DNA from: Thalassotalea hakodatensis
GTDB lineage: Bacteria; Pseudomonadota; Gammaproteobacteria; Enterobacterales; Alteromonadaceae
Length of the DNA: 64,000 bases
Assembly: GCF_030295995.1 (NCBI RefSeq)
Contig: NZ_AP027365.1
Coordinates: 2,512,066-2,576,065 of the forward strand
Reading direction: 5' to 3'
The first letter of the stretch is position 1, and the number at the start of each line of letters is the position of its first letter. Below are positions 8,817 through 18,085 of the stretch, one piece after another. The notes under the pieces are model-generated. The model saw only the letters and a list, made by a program, of their open reading frames with translations. It ran no database searches and was not told the DNA's origin. Both the position numbers and the translations under genes were made by a program.

Positions 8817-9863
8817 GTGAGTGAAGAAAAACAGTCACTAAGTTATAAAGATGCTGGTGTGGATATCGATGCAGGTAATGCGCTAGTTGAAAATATTAAA
8901 GGTGCGGTAAAACGTACCACTCGTCCAGAAGTGATGGGTGGCTTAGGTGGCTTTGGCTCTGTTTGCCAACTTCCTAGCGGTTACAAAGAGCCTGTGCTTG
9001 TAGCAGGTACAGACGGCGTAGGCACTAAACTTCGTTTAGCGATAGACCTAAACAAGCATGACACCGTGGGTATTGATTTAGTGGCAATGTGTGTAAACGA
9101 TTTAATCGTACAAGGCGCGGAGCCATTATTCTTCTTAGATTACTATGCAACAGCCAAACTAGATGTTGACGTTGCATCATCTGTGGTTAGTGGTATTGCA
9201 GAAGGATGTGTTCAATCCAACTGTGCACTAGTTGGCGGTGAAACAGCCGAGATGCCAGGAATGTACCATAAGGGCGATTACGACATTGCCGGTTTCTGTG
9301 TTGGTGTTGCTGAAAAATCACGCTTACTTGATGGCAGTAAAGTTGCCGCTGGTGATCAACTTATTGCTTTAGGCTCCACTGGCGCGCACTCCAATGGTTA
9401 CTCACTCATTCGTAAAGTATTAGAAGTGAATAACACCGATACCAATGAACTATTAGATGGTAAATCAATCGCTGAACGTTTATTAGCACCAACCAAAATT
9501 TATGTGAAATCAGTACTAGAACTTCTAAAAACAGTTGACGTACATGCCTTATCACACATTACTGGCGGTGGCTTTTGGGAGAATATCCCTCGGGTATTAC
9601 CAGATAACGCACAAGCAATAATTAATGGTAATAGCTGGGAATGGCCAGTTATCTTTAACTGGTTACAAGAAAACGGTAATATCACACAACATGAAATGTA
9701 TCGCACGTTTAACTGTGGTGTAGGCATGATCATCGTAGTGCCAGCAGATCAAGTTGATAACAGTTTAGCGATATTACAAGAACAAGGCGAAAATGCTTGG
9801 CATATTGGTGAAATAGCGACACTAAGCCAAGGTGATGAGCAAGTTGTGATCAATCAGGACTAA
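8817..9863 (+). CDS. purM: Phosphoribosylformylglycinamidine cyclo-ligase (AIR synthetase)
   Basis: It converts FGAM to AIR with ATP in purine biosynthesis. At 348 residues it matches the family length. Recognisable blocks are [12 protein letters not shown] at the N-terminus, the GTDGVGTKL phosphate loop (residues about 64-72), [11 protein letters not shown] (about 140-150) and [13 protein letters not shown] (about 244-256). The start is GTG at 8817, with GAGG 8-11 nt upstream. purN follows after 7 bp, the usual purMN operon. It is divergent from the DUF2066 gene. Confidence 0.98.
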   Translation: MSEEKQSLSYKDAGVDIDAGNALVENIKGAVKRTTRPEVMGGLGGFGSVCQLPSGYKEPVLVAGTDGVGTKLRLAIDLNKHDTVGIDLVAMCVNDLIVQGAEPLFFLDYYATAKLDVDVASSVVSGIAEGCVQSNCALVGGETAEMPGMYHKGDYDIAGFCVGVAEKSRLLDGSKVAAGDQLIALGSTGAHSNGYSLIRKVLEVNNTDTNELLDGKSIAERLLAPTKIYVKSVLELLKTVDVHALSHITGGGFWENIPRVLPDNAQAIINGNSWEWPVIFNWLQENGNITQHEMYRTFNCGVGMIIVVPADQVDNSLAILQEQGENAWHIGEIATLSQGDEQVVINQD

Positions 9864-9870
9864 TGCATCA

Positions 9871-10512
9871 ATGACCTCTCGAATTCTTGTACTCATTTCG
9901 GGTAGTGGTTCTAACTTGCAGGCAATTATTGATGCCTGCAAGTCACCAGAATATCCAGGACAAGTTGTTGGTGTTATCTCTAATGTTGCCGATGCGTACG
10001 GCATTACCAGAGCCGCCAATGAAAATATCGATCATAGTATATTATCTCACCGTGATTTTTCTTCGCGAGAAGAATATGACAGTGCATTAATTAAGCTTAT
10101 TGACAGTTACCAAGCAGATGTGATTGTATTAGCTGGTTTTATGCGAATTCTTACAGAAACATTTGTTAATACTTTCGCAGGAAAATTATTGAACATCCAC
10201 CCTTCTTTATTGCCTAAGTATCAAGGATTAAATACGCACCAAAAAGCAATAGAGGCTGGTGACACAACGCACGGCGTTAGTGTACATTTTGTCACAGAAG
10301 AATTAGACGGTGGCCCCGTAATTTTACAGGCAAAAGTGCCTGTATTTGAAACAGATACTGTGCAAGTGTTAGCAAGCAGAGTGCACGAGCAAGAGCATCG
10401 TATATACCCTTTAGTAATAAAGTGGTTCTGCTCAGGAAGGTTAAAAATGCAAGGAGATGCAGTAATATTAGACGGTGAAGTATTACCTGCTAGTGGATAC
10501 GCTAGCGAATAA
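9871..10512 (+). CDS. purN: Phosphoribosylglycinamide formyltransferase (GART)
   Basis: It transfers a formyl group from 10-formyltetrahydrofolate to GAR in purine biosynthesis. It is 213 residues long, the usual size. The N-terminal phosphate-binding motif ISGSGSNLQ, the catalytic region NIHPSLLPKYQG (Asn/His) and the downstream HGVSVHFVTEELDGGP with catalytic Asp are all present. It is co-transcribed with purM. Confidence 0.97.
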   Translation: MTSRILVLISGSGSNLQAIIDACKSPEYPGQVVGVISNVADAYGITRAANENIDHSILSHRDFSSREEYDSALIKLIDSYQADVIVLAGFMRILTETFVNTFAGKLLNIHPSLLPKYQGLNTHQKAIEAGDTTHGVSVHFVTEELDGGPVILQAKVPVFETDTVQVLASRVHEQEHRIYPLVIKWFCSGRLKMQGDAVILDGEVLPASGYASE

Positions 10513-10534
10513 TAATTAAAATATAGAGGTAAGT

Positions 10535-11275
10535 ATGATTAAAACGCTATGCTTAGCAACAACCATGTTATTTTCTTTATCAACATTCGGTGAGCAAGTT
10601 GTTAACGAGACTAAAAACAATGAAAGTATAGCTATATCCCCCTTTACTGCAGAATACAGTATTCTTCACAAATCATCTCCAGTGGGAAAAGGCAGTCGTT
10701 CATTAAAAGCGCTCGACAATGGTTTATTTGAATATAGTTATCAAACAAAGATTGAATGGTTAATCTTTTCTGATGAACGTGAAGAACGCTCGATATTAAC
10801 AGTAAATAAACATCATGTTACTCCGCTTGAATATCATTATGAGCGTTCAGGTACTGGCAGAGATAAGTCATATTTCTGGACGTTCGATATTGCCGAGAAT
10901 AAAGCAACCGATGAAAAAAATAATCAACTGCATAACATTACGTTCCCTGAAAATATTCAAGATAAGCTGAGTTATCATTTACAGACGCGTTTACAGCTAA
11001 AAGAAAGTCCCGATCAGAAAGTATTTGTATACCCCGTTATTTCCACTTCTGGAAGTATTAAAAATTATGTTTATCAATACGATGGTACTGAAGAGTTAAT
11101 GCTTCCTTATGGCAATTTACAAACAATAAGGTTAAAGCGTGAGGTCGTTGAGAAAAAGCGCATTACTTATGCTTGGTTCGCGCCTGAACTTGATTACGCA
11201 TTAGTGAAATTATACCAATCAAAATCAGGAGCTGAGCAATTTGAAGCTCAGCTGACAAACTTCACTAAACAGTAA
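10535..11275 (+). CDS. DUF3108 domain-containing exported protein
   Basis: A 246-residue protein with an N-terminal signal peptide (residues 1-19, ending LSTFG) and a beta-rich body typical of DUF3108 proteins (FTAEYSILHKSSPVGKGSRSL near the mature N-terminus; RITYAWFAPELDYALVKL near the C-terminus). The function is unknown; periplasmic or envelope location is inferred. It lies 22 bp after purN and may be transcribed with it. It is convergent with the following amidotransferase gene, only 9 bp away. Confidence 0.8.
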   Translation: MIKTLCLATTMLFSLSTFGEQVVNETKNNESIAISPFTAEYSILHKSSPVGKGSRSLKALDNGLFEYSYQTKIEWLIFSDEREERSILTVNKHHVTPLEYHYERSGTGRDKSYFWTFDIAENKATDEKNNQLHNITFPENIQDKLSYHLQTRLQLKESPDQKVFVYPVISTSGSIKNYVYQYDGTEELMLPYGNLQTIRLKREVVEKKRITYAWFAPELDYALVKLYQSKSGAEQFEAQLTNFTKQ

Positions 11276-11284
11276 GACCATTCC

Positions 11285-12091
11285 TTAGTCAGTATTTTTT
11301 ATCAAGGTTGGAGTCTGTCCCTTTAAAATAGGCTCCCCTAATTTAAATAACAACCATTCACCTGCTTGCATTTTATGCCAACGTTCATCACCCGTTAATG
11401 GTTGTGTTGCGATCACAGTGACAACATCATTTGCTGTAGTAACCTGTTGAAAATCAACCGTCATTTCTGCATCAATCAAATTTGCTTCGCCAAAGGGTGC
11501 TCGACGAGTAATCCAATGTAAGTTATTGGAACAGTATGAAAATAAGCAATCACCGTTAGATAACAATAAATTGAATACGCCCAATCGGTTTATTTTCTCA
11601 CTCAGTGTTGCAATATAAGCAAATAGCGCTTCATCATCTGGCTCTTCAATACCAAAGTGCAAATGAATTTGATCCAGTATCCAACAAAAGGCATGTTCAC
11701 TGTCTGTAGTACCCACCGGCAGGTGATATTTTACAGGTAATGTTTCTTGAAAGTCTTTCAATTGCCCGTTATGCGCATATGTCCAATGTTTTCCCCACAT
11801 GTGCCGCGTAAATGGGTGGGTATTTTCTAAACATACAGCGCCAGAATTTGCTTGCCTTATATGACAAATAACCGCTTCACTTTTAATCGGGTATTCTGTC
11901 ACCAACGTAGCAATTGGAGATTGAGCACTTGGTAACGGATCTTTAAAGCTTCGGCAGCCTTTACCTTCATAAAAGGTAATACCCCAACCATCTTTATGAG
12001 GACCTGTATTACCTCCTCGTTGCATTAAACCACTAAAGCTAAAGCAAATATCGGTTGGGACATTCGCACTCATCGCTAGTAACTCACACAT
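11285..12091 (-). CDS. Class II glutamine amidotransferase (YafJ-like)
   Basis: A 268-residue Ntn-type amidotransferase. Cys2 would be the N-terminal nucleophile after Met removal (MCELLAMSAN). RGGNTGPHKDGWGI and HIRQANSG followed by NTHPFTRHMWG and YAHNGQL are the glutaminase-site signatures. YafJ proteins are stand-alone glutaminase-like domains whose physiological acceptor is unclear. It is monocistronic, convergent with the DUF3108 gene and divergent from fadE. Confidence 0.88.
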   Translation of the reverse strand: MCELLAMSANVPTDICFSFSGLMQRGGNTGPHKDGWGITFYEGKGCRSFKDPLPSAQSPIATLVTEYPIKSEAVICHIRQANSGAVCLENTHPFTRHMWGKHWTYAHNGQLKDFQETLPVKYHLPVGTTDSEHAFCWILDQIHLHFGIEEPDDEALFAYIATLSEKINRLGVFNLLLSNGDCLFSYCSNNLHWITRRAPFGEANLIDAEMTVDFQQVTTANDVVTVIATQPLTGDERWHKMQAGEWLLFKLGEPILKGQTPTLIKNTD

Positions 12092-12207
12092 AATATTAAT
12101 AAATCAATAAGATAACTTAATAAAGATTATAACACTGCAAAGCAAAAATTTACCGCTATATTATAAAAGAAAGCATTGAAAATAGTTAAGAAGCGATCTA
12201 TGCTTAC

Positions 12208-12226
12208 TTAGTGGTCAGACCTCTAA
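12208..12226. promoter_or_regulatory. FadR operator before fadE
   Basis: A 19-bp near-perfect palindrome contains TGGTCAGACC, which fits the E. coli FadR core TGGTCNGACC at every fixed position. It ends 18 bp before the fadE start. A FadR gene is present at 45669-46379. Repression of fadE by FadR, relieved by acyl-CoA, is the expected function. Confidence 0.8.
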
Positions 12227-12244
12227 ATTATATAAAGGTGTAAT

Positions 12245-14683
12245 GTGGAATTATTAACTTGGTTTATTTGCGCAATCGCCCTAACAGGCTTCATGGCGTA
12301 CAATCGTGCCTCACTCTCAACCTATACACTGTCGTTTGCAATTTTGATGGCATTAGGGACAGTTTTTCAAGTAGTGTCATTTTTCGGTTGGCTTTTATTT
12401 GTCATCATCGCACTACCTTTCAATATTCGTGATTTTCGAAAAACATATATCAGTCAACCACTGCTAACAATGTTTCAGAAAATCATGCCTGAAATGTCGC
12501 GAACAGAAAAAGAAGCGATAGATGCAGGTACAACGTGGTTTGAAGCGGATTTATTTCGCGGAAATCCAGATTGGCAAAAGCTGCACAATTACCCTGCCCC
12601 TCGCTTAACAGCCGAAGAACAAGCGTTTTTAGACGGCCCTGTTGAAGAGGTATGTAAAATGGTTGACGACTGGGAGACAACTCACGACCGCGCTGATATG
12701 TCTCCTGAAGTTTGGCAATATTTAAAAGACAATAAGTTTTTTGCCATGATCATTAAAAAAGAATATGGCGGCCTGGCTTTCAGTGCTTTTGCGCAATCTC
12801 GCGTGTTACAAAAACTTTCTGGGGCAAGTACTGTACTTGCCAGCACAGTAGGTGTACCAAATTCTTTAGGTCCCGGCGAATTACTACAGCACTATGGAAC
12901 AAAAGAACAACAAGATCATTACTTACCAAGATTGGTTAAAGGCGATGAAATTCCGTGTTTTGCTTTAACCAGCCCAGAAGCTGGTTCAGATGCTGGTGCA
13001 ATCCCTGATTATGGTATCGTTTGTAAGGGTGAATTTAACGGTGAAGAAGTGTTAGGTATGAAACTAACATGGAATAAACGTTATATTACGTTAGCGCCTG
13101 TTGCCACCGTGCTAGGCCTAGCATTCAAACTTCAAGATCCTGATGGGCTTCTTGGAGAGACAAAAGATTTAGGCATTACCTGTGCATTAATCCCTACAGA
13201 TATAGATGGTGTGGATGTTGGCAGACGCCATTTCCCACTAAATGTTCCTTTCCAAAACGGTCCAACTAAAGGTAAAGATGTTTTTGTACCACTTGATTTT
13301 ATCATTGGTGGTCCCAAAATGGCTGGCCAAGGTTGGAGAATGTTAGTGGAGTGCTTATCTGTTGGTCGTGCAATAACATTGCCGTCGAACAGTGCTGGTG
13401 GCATCAAATCTATCGCACTTGCCACAGGAGCGTATAGTCGTATTCGTCGACAATTTAAATTGCCAATCGGCAAAATGGAAGGTGTAGAAGAAGCGCTAGC
13501 AAGAATTGGCGGTAATGCTTATTTAATGGATGCCGTAACGACCATGAGTACAGGTGCTATTGATCTTGGTGAAAAACCATCCGTTATTTCGGCAATAGCT
13601 AAATACCATTTAACAGAAAAAATGCGCAGTTGTGTGACTGACGCCATGGACATTCATGGCGGGAAAGGCATTTGCATGGGGCCAAATAACTATTTAGCAC
13701 GTGGCTATCAAGGTGCTCCTGTTGCTATTACTGTGGAAGGTGCCAATATTTTAACGCGCAGCATGATTATTTATGGCCAAGGCGCAATTCGTTGTCACCC
13801 TTATGTACTTGCTGAATTAGGCGCTGCGAATAACCCTGATCCAAAAGAAGCACTTGAGCAATTCGATCACGCTTTATTTGGTCATATTGGTTTTGCTATG
13901 AGCAACATTGTTCGCACTAAATGGTTAGCATTTACTGGCGCACGTTTTACCAACGCACCTTTTAATGATCATACTCGTCGCTACTATCAATTAATGCAAC
14001 GCTTCAGCGCCAATTTAGCCATGTTATCTGATATTGCAATGTTAACGCTTGGCGGTGACTTAAAACGTAAAGAACGCATCTCTGCACGATTAGGCGACAT
14101 TTTAAGTTATCTTTATCTTGCTAGTGCAAGCTTAAAACGCTTCAATGATCAAGGCCGTCAACAGGGTGATATTCCTTTAGTTAATTGGGCAGTAGAAGAT
14201 AGCTTATATCGTGCACAGCAAGCAATTGATGAACTAATCAGTAACTTTCCAAACAAAGTGGTTGCCGTTGCTTTACGCTTAATGATTTTCCCGTTTGGTA
14301 CGTGGTTAACTAAACCTTCTGATCTTACTGATCATCAGGTTGCTAGACTTTTACAGACGCCAAGTGAAGCAAGAGATCGATTAGGTGCTGGCCAATACCT
14401 TACCGATGATGGCGCCAATAACTTCGGTGCACTAGAAAGTGCCCTAAGCTTATTAATTGCGTGTGAACCTATTTACGACAAAGTTTGTAAAGCACTCAAT
14501 GAAAAACTACCTTTCTATTACTTAGATAAGGTGGCAGAAAAAGGCTTAGCAGAAAAAGCGATTTCTCAAGAAGAAGCAGACATGTTGGTCAATGCTGAAA
14601 AAAGAAGGCTACAAGTGATCAACGTCGACGATTTTGATCATAATGAACTCGTTTCAGGTACCTTTGCTAAAAGTGAATCATGA
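12245..14683 (+). CDS. fadE: Acyl-CoA dehydrogenase FadE
   Basis: It catalyses the first step of fatty-acid beta-oxidation, oxidising acyl-CoA to trans-2-enoyl-CoA with FAD. The length of 812 residues is close to E. coli FadE (814). The N-terminus has two or three membrane-type helices (residues 1-70), as FadE does. The dehydrogenase domain has [18 protein letters not shown] (FAD/substrate region), [22 protein letters not shown] and the large FadE-specific C-terminal domain. The start is GTG at 12245, preceded by AAAGGTG. A FadR operator sits just upstream. Confidence 0.95.
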   Translation: MELLTWFICAIALTGFMAYNRASLSTYTLSFAILMALGTVFQVVSFFGWLLFVIIALPFNIRDFRKTYISQPLLTMFQKIMPEMSRTEKEAIDAGTTWFEADLFRGNPDWQKLHNYPAPRLTAEEQAFLDGPVEEVCKMVDDWETTHDRADMSPEVWQYLKDNKFFAMIIKKEYGGLAFSAFAQSRVLQKLSGASTVLASTVGVPNSLGPGELLQHYGTKEQQDHYLPRLVKGDEIPCFALTSPEAGSDAGAIPDYGIVCKGEFNGEEVLGMKLTWNKRYITLAPVATVLGLAFKLQDPDGLLGETKDLGITCALIPTDIDGVDVGRRHFPLNVPFQNGPTKGKDVFVPLDFIIGGPKMAGQGWRMLVECLSVGRAITLPSNSAGGIKSIALATGAYSRIRRQFKLPIGKMEGVEEALARIGGNAYLMDAVTTMSTGAIDLGEKPSVISAIAKYHLTEKMRSCVTDAMDIHGGKGICMGPNNYLARGYQGAPVAITVEGANILTRSMIIYGQGAIRCHPYVLAELGAANNPDPKEALEQFDHALFGHIGFAMSNIVRTKWLAFTGARFTNAPFNDHTRRYYQLMQRFSANLAMLSDIAMLTLGGDLKRKERISARLGDILSYLYLASASLKRFNDQGRQQGDIPLVNWAVEDSLYRAQQAIDELISNFPNKVVAVALRLMIFPFGTWLTKPSDLTDHQVARLLQTPSEARDRLGAGQYLTDDGANNFGALESALSLLIACEPIYDKVCKALNEKLPFYYLDKVAEKGLAEKAISQEEADMLVNAEKRRLQVINVDDFDHNELVSGTFAKSES

Positions 14684-14873
14684 AATCACTCAACACTTAA
14701 ATAAGATTGTTGTATAGCATTAGAGCAACAATAGTAAAAAGCCTAATTTAGTAATGCGCTATTTTAAGCTTTTTTTGTCTCTGTAATCTCTGTGTGATCC
14801 TAAAAACCAATACCCAAGTCGATAAAAAGCCAGTAGAATAAAGTGAAGTAGTGGTTACTATAAATTTTGTAAG

Positions 14874-15767
14874 ATGTTGTCATTTCTACCTTCTTTTATC
14901 TTAATGCCGATAAGTTTTTCACTTTTTTGTTTAAATTTGGCGTTATGTGGCTCATTTGTTTTTCTTGGTGGAGTCTGTAAATTATTACTGCCTTTTTCCG
15001 CTTTTCACCGTGCTTTAGTGCACCCAATGAATTTTTTCTATCGTTTATGGGCACTTAACAATTACCTGCTCATCATTATCTTTAATCGCGTTTCTTGGAC
15101 AATAAAGGGCGACGCAGCACTGAATAAAAAGGCTTGGTATTTGCTAATTGCCAATCATCAAAGTTGGTTAGACATCTTTATTCTTTCACACTTTGCCCGA
15201 ACACGGATTCCGGCCCCAAAATATTTTCTAAAAAATTCATTAAAGAAAGTGCCATTCGTTGGCATGGCCTGCTGGGCACTTGATATGCCATTTATGAAAA
15301 GGTATAGCAAAAGCTATATTAAAAAACATCCACATCTTATCGGTAAAGACATAGCGACAACTAAACAATCTTGTGAAAAGTTCAAACACCAACCTACAAC
15401 AATTATAAACTTTGTTGAAGGTACACGCTTTACCAAAGAAAAACATCTAAGACAAAAAAACAACTTTAAGCATTTACTTACCCCTAAACCCAGCGGCATT
15501 GCATTTACTGTTCAAGCCATGGGTGAGCAATTTGATAAAGTATTATTGGTCTCATTGATTTACCCTCAAAATCCAGGACATATTATGAAAGATACACTTC
15601 AAGGAAAGTTAAAAGAGGTGATCATCGATATTGAACAAATTAATCGCAACGAATTATTACAAGGCGACTATAATAACGATGTAAACTACAAACGTAACTT
15701 TCATCGATGGCTAACACAACTTTGGCATCTAAGCGACATAAAAATTAACAAATATTTGACAAGGTAA
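14874..15767 (+). CDS. 1-acyl-glycerol-phosphate acyltransferase family protein (YihG-like)
   Basis: A 297-residue membrane acyltransferase of the PlsC superfamily. Two N-terminal hydrophobic stretches (residues 5-30 and 38-50) precede the catalytic block NHQSWLD with H95 and D100 (the HX4D motif). Then come AP.YFLKNSLKKVPFVG and FVEGTRFTKEK, the phosphate-binding block. The overall layout matches the E. coli YihG/LPLAT family. It probably remodels phospholipid acyl chains in the inner membrane. It has a 190-bp leader after fadE and its own promoter is likely. Confidence 0.85.
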   Translation: MLSFLPSFILMPISFSLFCLNLALCGSFVFLGGVCKLLLPFSAFHRALVHPMNFFYRLWALNNYLLIIIFNRVSWTIKGDAALNKKAWYLLIANHQSWLDIFILSHFARTRIPAPKYFLKNSLKKVPFVGMACWALDMPFMKRYSKSYIKKHPHLIGKDIATTKQSCEKFKHQPTTIINFVEGTRFTKEKHLRQKNNFKHLLTPKPSGIAFTVQAMGEQFDKVLLVSLIYPQNPGHIMKDTLQGKLKEVIIDIEQINRNELLQGDYNNDVNYKRNFHRWLTQLWHLSDIKINKYLTR

Positions 15768-15849
15768 GCGCTTCCAAGGCTACGGTTTCATTGAACTAAG
15801 ACACAAAAAACGTTAATTTATTGTTACATGAATTACACTGGATGGTCTA

Positions 15850-16518
15850 ATGTCGCAAACACAGGAACACATCGTTGTTAAACGCCGCTCAAAAGGTGAA
15901 TTAACACGTCTAAAAATACTTAATTCAGCTATTGAAGTATTGGCAGAAAACGGTATAAAGGGAACGACTCACCGCGCGATTGCAAACCAAGCAAAACTTC
16001 AACTCTCCCTGACAACGTATTATTTTAAAGACATACAGCAATTAGTGCATGAAGCCTTTTTACTTAGCTCAAACCGCACTATTGAGATAGCAACAAATGC
16101 TTGGCAAAGAGTCTTTGAGCTATTAGATAGCTACACAAAAACACGATTGAAAAACATGTCTGTTCGACGCGAACTTGCCACAACACTGTCAACCATAGCC
16201 TGCAATTATCTCGTTAATAAAATTAAAGAAAACCCGATAGATTTAGCGGTTGAGCAGTTTATGTTTACCGAGGTTCAAGTGTCGCCTGAATTACAACAGT
16301 TAGCCGCCACGCACAGAACTGCACTAATGACCCCTTTTGAGAAGTTATGTACTTACTTCTCGCCAGAAACGTCAACAATTGATGCCGATATAATGCTCAC
16401 GGTTTTCACACAACTAGAATACCGTAACCTTGTTGATCCTTCAGCGGTAAACACTGCGTATATCTATAGTGTTGTAGAGCGATTAATTATGGCAGTTCTA
16501 CGTGTTAAAAGAAAATAA
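15850..16518 (+). CDS. TetR family transcriptional regulator
   Basis: A 222-residue regulator. The N-terminal helix-turn-helix (residues about 14-60) shows the TetR pattern KILNSAIEVLAENGIKGTTHRAIANQA followed by LSLTTYYFKD. The ligand-binding C-terminal domain is unassigned. It lies 83 bp upstream of an aldehyde dehydrogenase on the same strand, the most likely target. A 6-bp inverted repeat between the two (16525-16546) is a candidate operator. Confidence 0.88.
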   Translation: MSQTQEHIVVKRRSKGELTRLKILNSAIEVLAENGIKGTTHRAIANQAKLQLSLTTYYFKDIQQLVHEAFLLSSNRTIEIATNAWQRVFELLDSYTKTRLKNMSVRRELATTLSTIACNYLVNKIKENPIDLAVEQFMFTEVQVSPELQQLAATHRTALMTPFEKLCTYFSPETSTIDADIMLTVFTQLEYRNLVDPSAVNTAYIYSVVERLIMAVLRVKRK

Positions 16519-16601
16519 ATCAACACGATTATCTTTGTACAATCGTTCAAAAAAGAAGTAAAGTGTTCTTCTACTATTTTTAGTTTTCGACAGAGGATTT
16601 C

Positions 16602-17975
16602 GTGACTTTTAAACAACTTGTAGCAGATCAAAAGACATATTTTAATACGCTTGTCACTCGTGATATTCAATGGCGTAAAACTCAATTACGTCAAATCAAA
16701 AAAATGGTTCAAGAAAATGAGCAACGTTTTTTAGATGTCTTATCTGAAGATCTTGGTAAGCCGTCCTTAGAAAGCTGGATGACAGAAGTTTCTTACGTTG
16801 CTGGTGACGTTGATCATGTCATTAAACGGTTGAACAAATGGTCAAAGAAGCGAAGAGTATCAACGCCGATTGTTGCACAACCAGGCCGTTCATACATTCA
16901 TCCAGAGCCTTTAGGTAGCGTTTTAATTATTGGTGCATGGAACTACCCTGTACAGCTTGTACTAGCTCCACTTGTTGCAGCAATTTCTGCGGGTAATTGT
17001 GCGATAATCAAACCTTCAGAGCTTGCACCGGCAACCTCTGCATTACTAGCTTCACTTGTTCCACAATATTTAGACAGTAATGCTATTTCAGTTGTTGAAG
17101 GCGCTGTTGACGAAACTACCGCATTACTCGCACTTCCATTTGATCATATTATGTACACCGGTAATGGACAAGTTGCTCGAATAATCATGGCTGCAGCAGC
17201 CAAAAACCTGACACCCGTTACCTTAGAATTAGGTGGTAAAAGCCCTGTTTTCGTTGATCGGAGTGCTGATATCAACATCAGTGCACAGCGTATTGCATGG
17301 GGTAAGTGGCTGAATGCAGGACAAACTTGTATTGCTCCAGATTATGTCATGGTTGAGCATTCTTTATTGCCAGCATTCATTACAGCGCTAAAAAAACAAC
17401 TTCAAACTATGTTTGGCACAAATCCTAAAGTGAGTAAGTCTTACGGACGCATTGTTAATCAACGACACTGTGAAAGAATTGCGAGTTATCTCACCAGTGG
17501 TGACATTGTTCATGGTGGCGATATTGACATTGATGAACGATACATTTCACCAACGATTGTCGTTGATCCCGACTTAGATAGCCCTTTAATGACGGAAGAA
17601 ATCTTTGGTGCGATATTACCTATTATTACTGTGCAAAATTTCGAGGCAGCAAAAGCAACGGTAGTGACAAGAGACAAACCATTAGCCGCGTATTTATTTA
17701 CCCGCGATAAAACTCAGGAACAACAATGGTTAAACGAGATCAGTAGCGGCAGTTTATGCGTAAATGATGTGATAATGTTTAACGCCGTGCCAGATCTGCC
17801 ATTTGGTGGTGTAGGTCCTAGCGGAATGGGACAATACAGTGGTAAGGCGGGGTTTGATAACTTCAGCCACTTAAAGTCTGTATTAAAACGCCCGTTCTTA
17901 AAAGACTTACCTGTTCGTTTCGCGCCATTTACTGCTTTAAAGTTTAAGCTGTTAAAGCTTATTAGGCACTTATAA
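16602..17975 (+). CDS. NAD(P)-dependent aldehyde dehydrogenase (class 3 / coniferyl aldehyde dehydrogenase-like)
   Basis: It oxidises an aldehyde to the carboxylate; the natural substrate is unknown. Its 457 residues fit the short class-3 ALDH group, which lacks the longer N-terminus of class 1/2. E209 in TLELGGKSP and the catalytic C243 in AGQTCIAPDY are present, and FGGVGPSGMGQYSGKAGFDNFSH is the C-terminal signature. The start is GTG at 16602, with AGAGGA upstream. A hydrophobic/basic C-terminus (FTALKFKLLKLIRHL) could attach it to the membrane, as in fatty-aldehyde dehydrogenases. The TetR gene upstream probably regulates it. Confidence 0.9.
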   Translation: MTFKQLVADQKTYFNTLVTRDIQWRKTQLRQIKKMVQENEQRFLDVLSEDLGKPSLESWMTEVSYVAGDVDHVIKRLNKWSKKRRVSTPIVAQPGRSYIHPEPLGSVLIIGAWNYPVQLVLAPLVAAISAGNCAIIKPSELAPATSALLASLVPQYLDSNAISVVEGAVDETTALLALPFDHIMYTGNGQVARIIMAAAAKNLTPVTLELGGKSPVFVDRSADINISAQRIAWGKWLNAGQTCIAPDYVMVEHSLLPAFITALKKQLQTMFGTNPKVSKSYGRIVNQRHCERIASYLTSGDIVHGGDIDIDERYISPTIVVDPDLDSPLMTEEIFGAILPIITVQNFEAAKATVVTRDKPLAAYLFTRDKTQEQQWLNEISSGSLCVNDVIMFNAVPDLPFGGVGPSGMGQYSGKAGFDNFSHLKSVLKRPFLKDLPVRFAPFTALKFKLLKLIRHL

Positions 17976-18033
17976 ACTTTCATTCTACCGCTTCACTATT
18001 TAATCGGAATAGTTAACCATAACCAGACAGTAA

Positions 18034-18058
18034 AAAAGCGCCTAAGGCGCTTTTATTT
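18034..18058. terminator. Bidirectional intrinsic terminator
   Basis: A 9-bp stem AAAAGCGCC / GGCGCTTTT with a 3-nt loop is flanked by A and T runs. It serves the convergent aldehyde dehydrogenase and acyl-CoA dehydrogenase genes. Confidence 0.88.
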
Positions 18059-18085
18059 TAATGGTAATATATCAACTCACCATCT

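Noticed and set aside
9500-10090. Several short frames on both strands inside purM and purN
   Set aside because: They are shadows of the real genes in other frames.
11229-11256. Hairpin AGCTGAG/CTCAGCT near the end of the DUF3108 gene
   Set aside because: It is inside the coding region and has no T run; probably coding chance.
14735-14777. Terminator after fadE
   Set aside because: AAAAAGC and GCTTTTTT are separated by a large loop; too weak to call.
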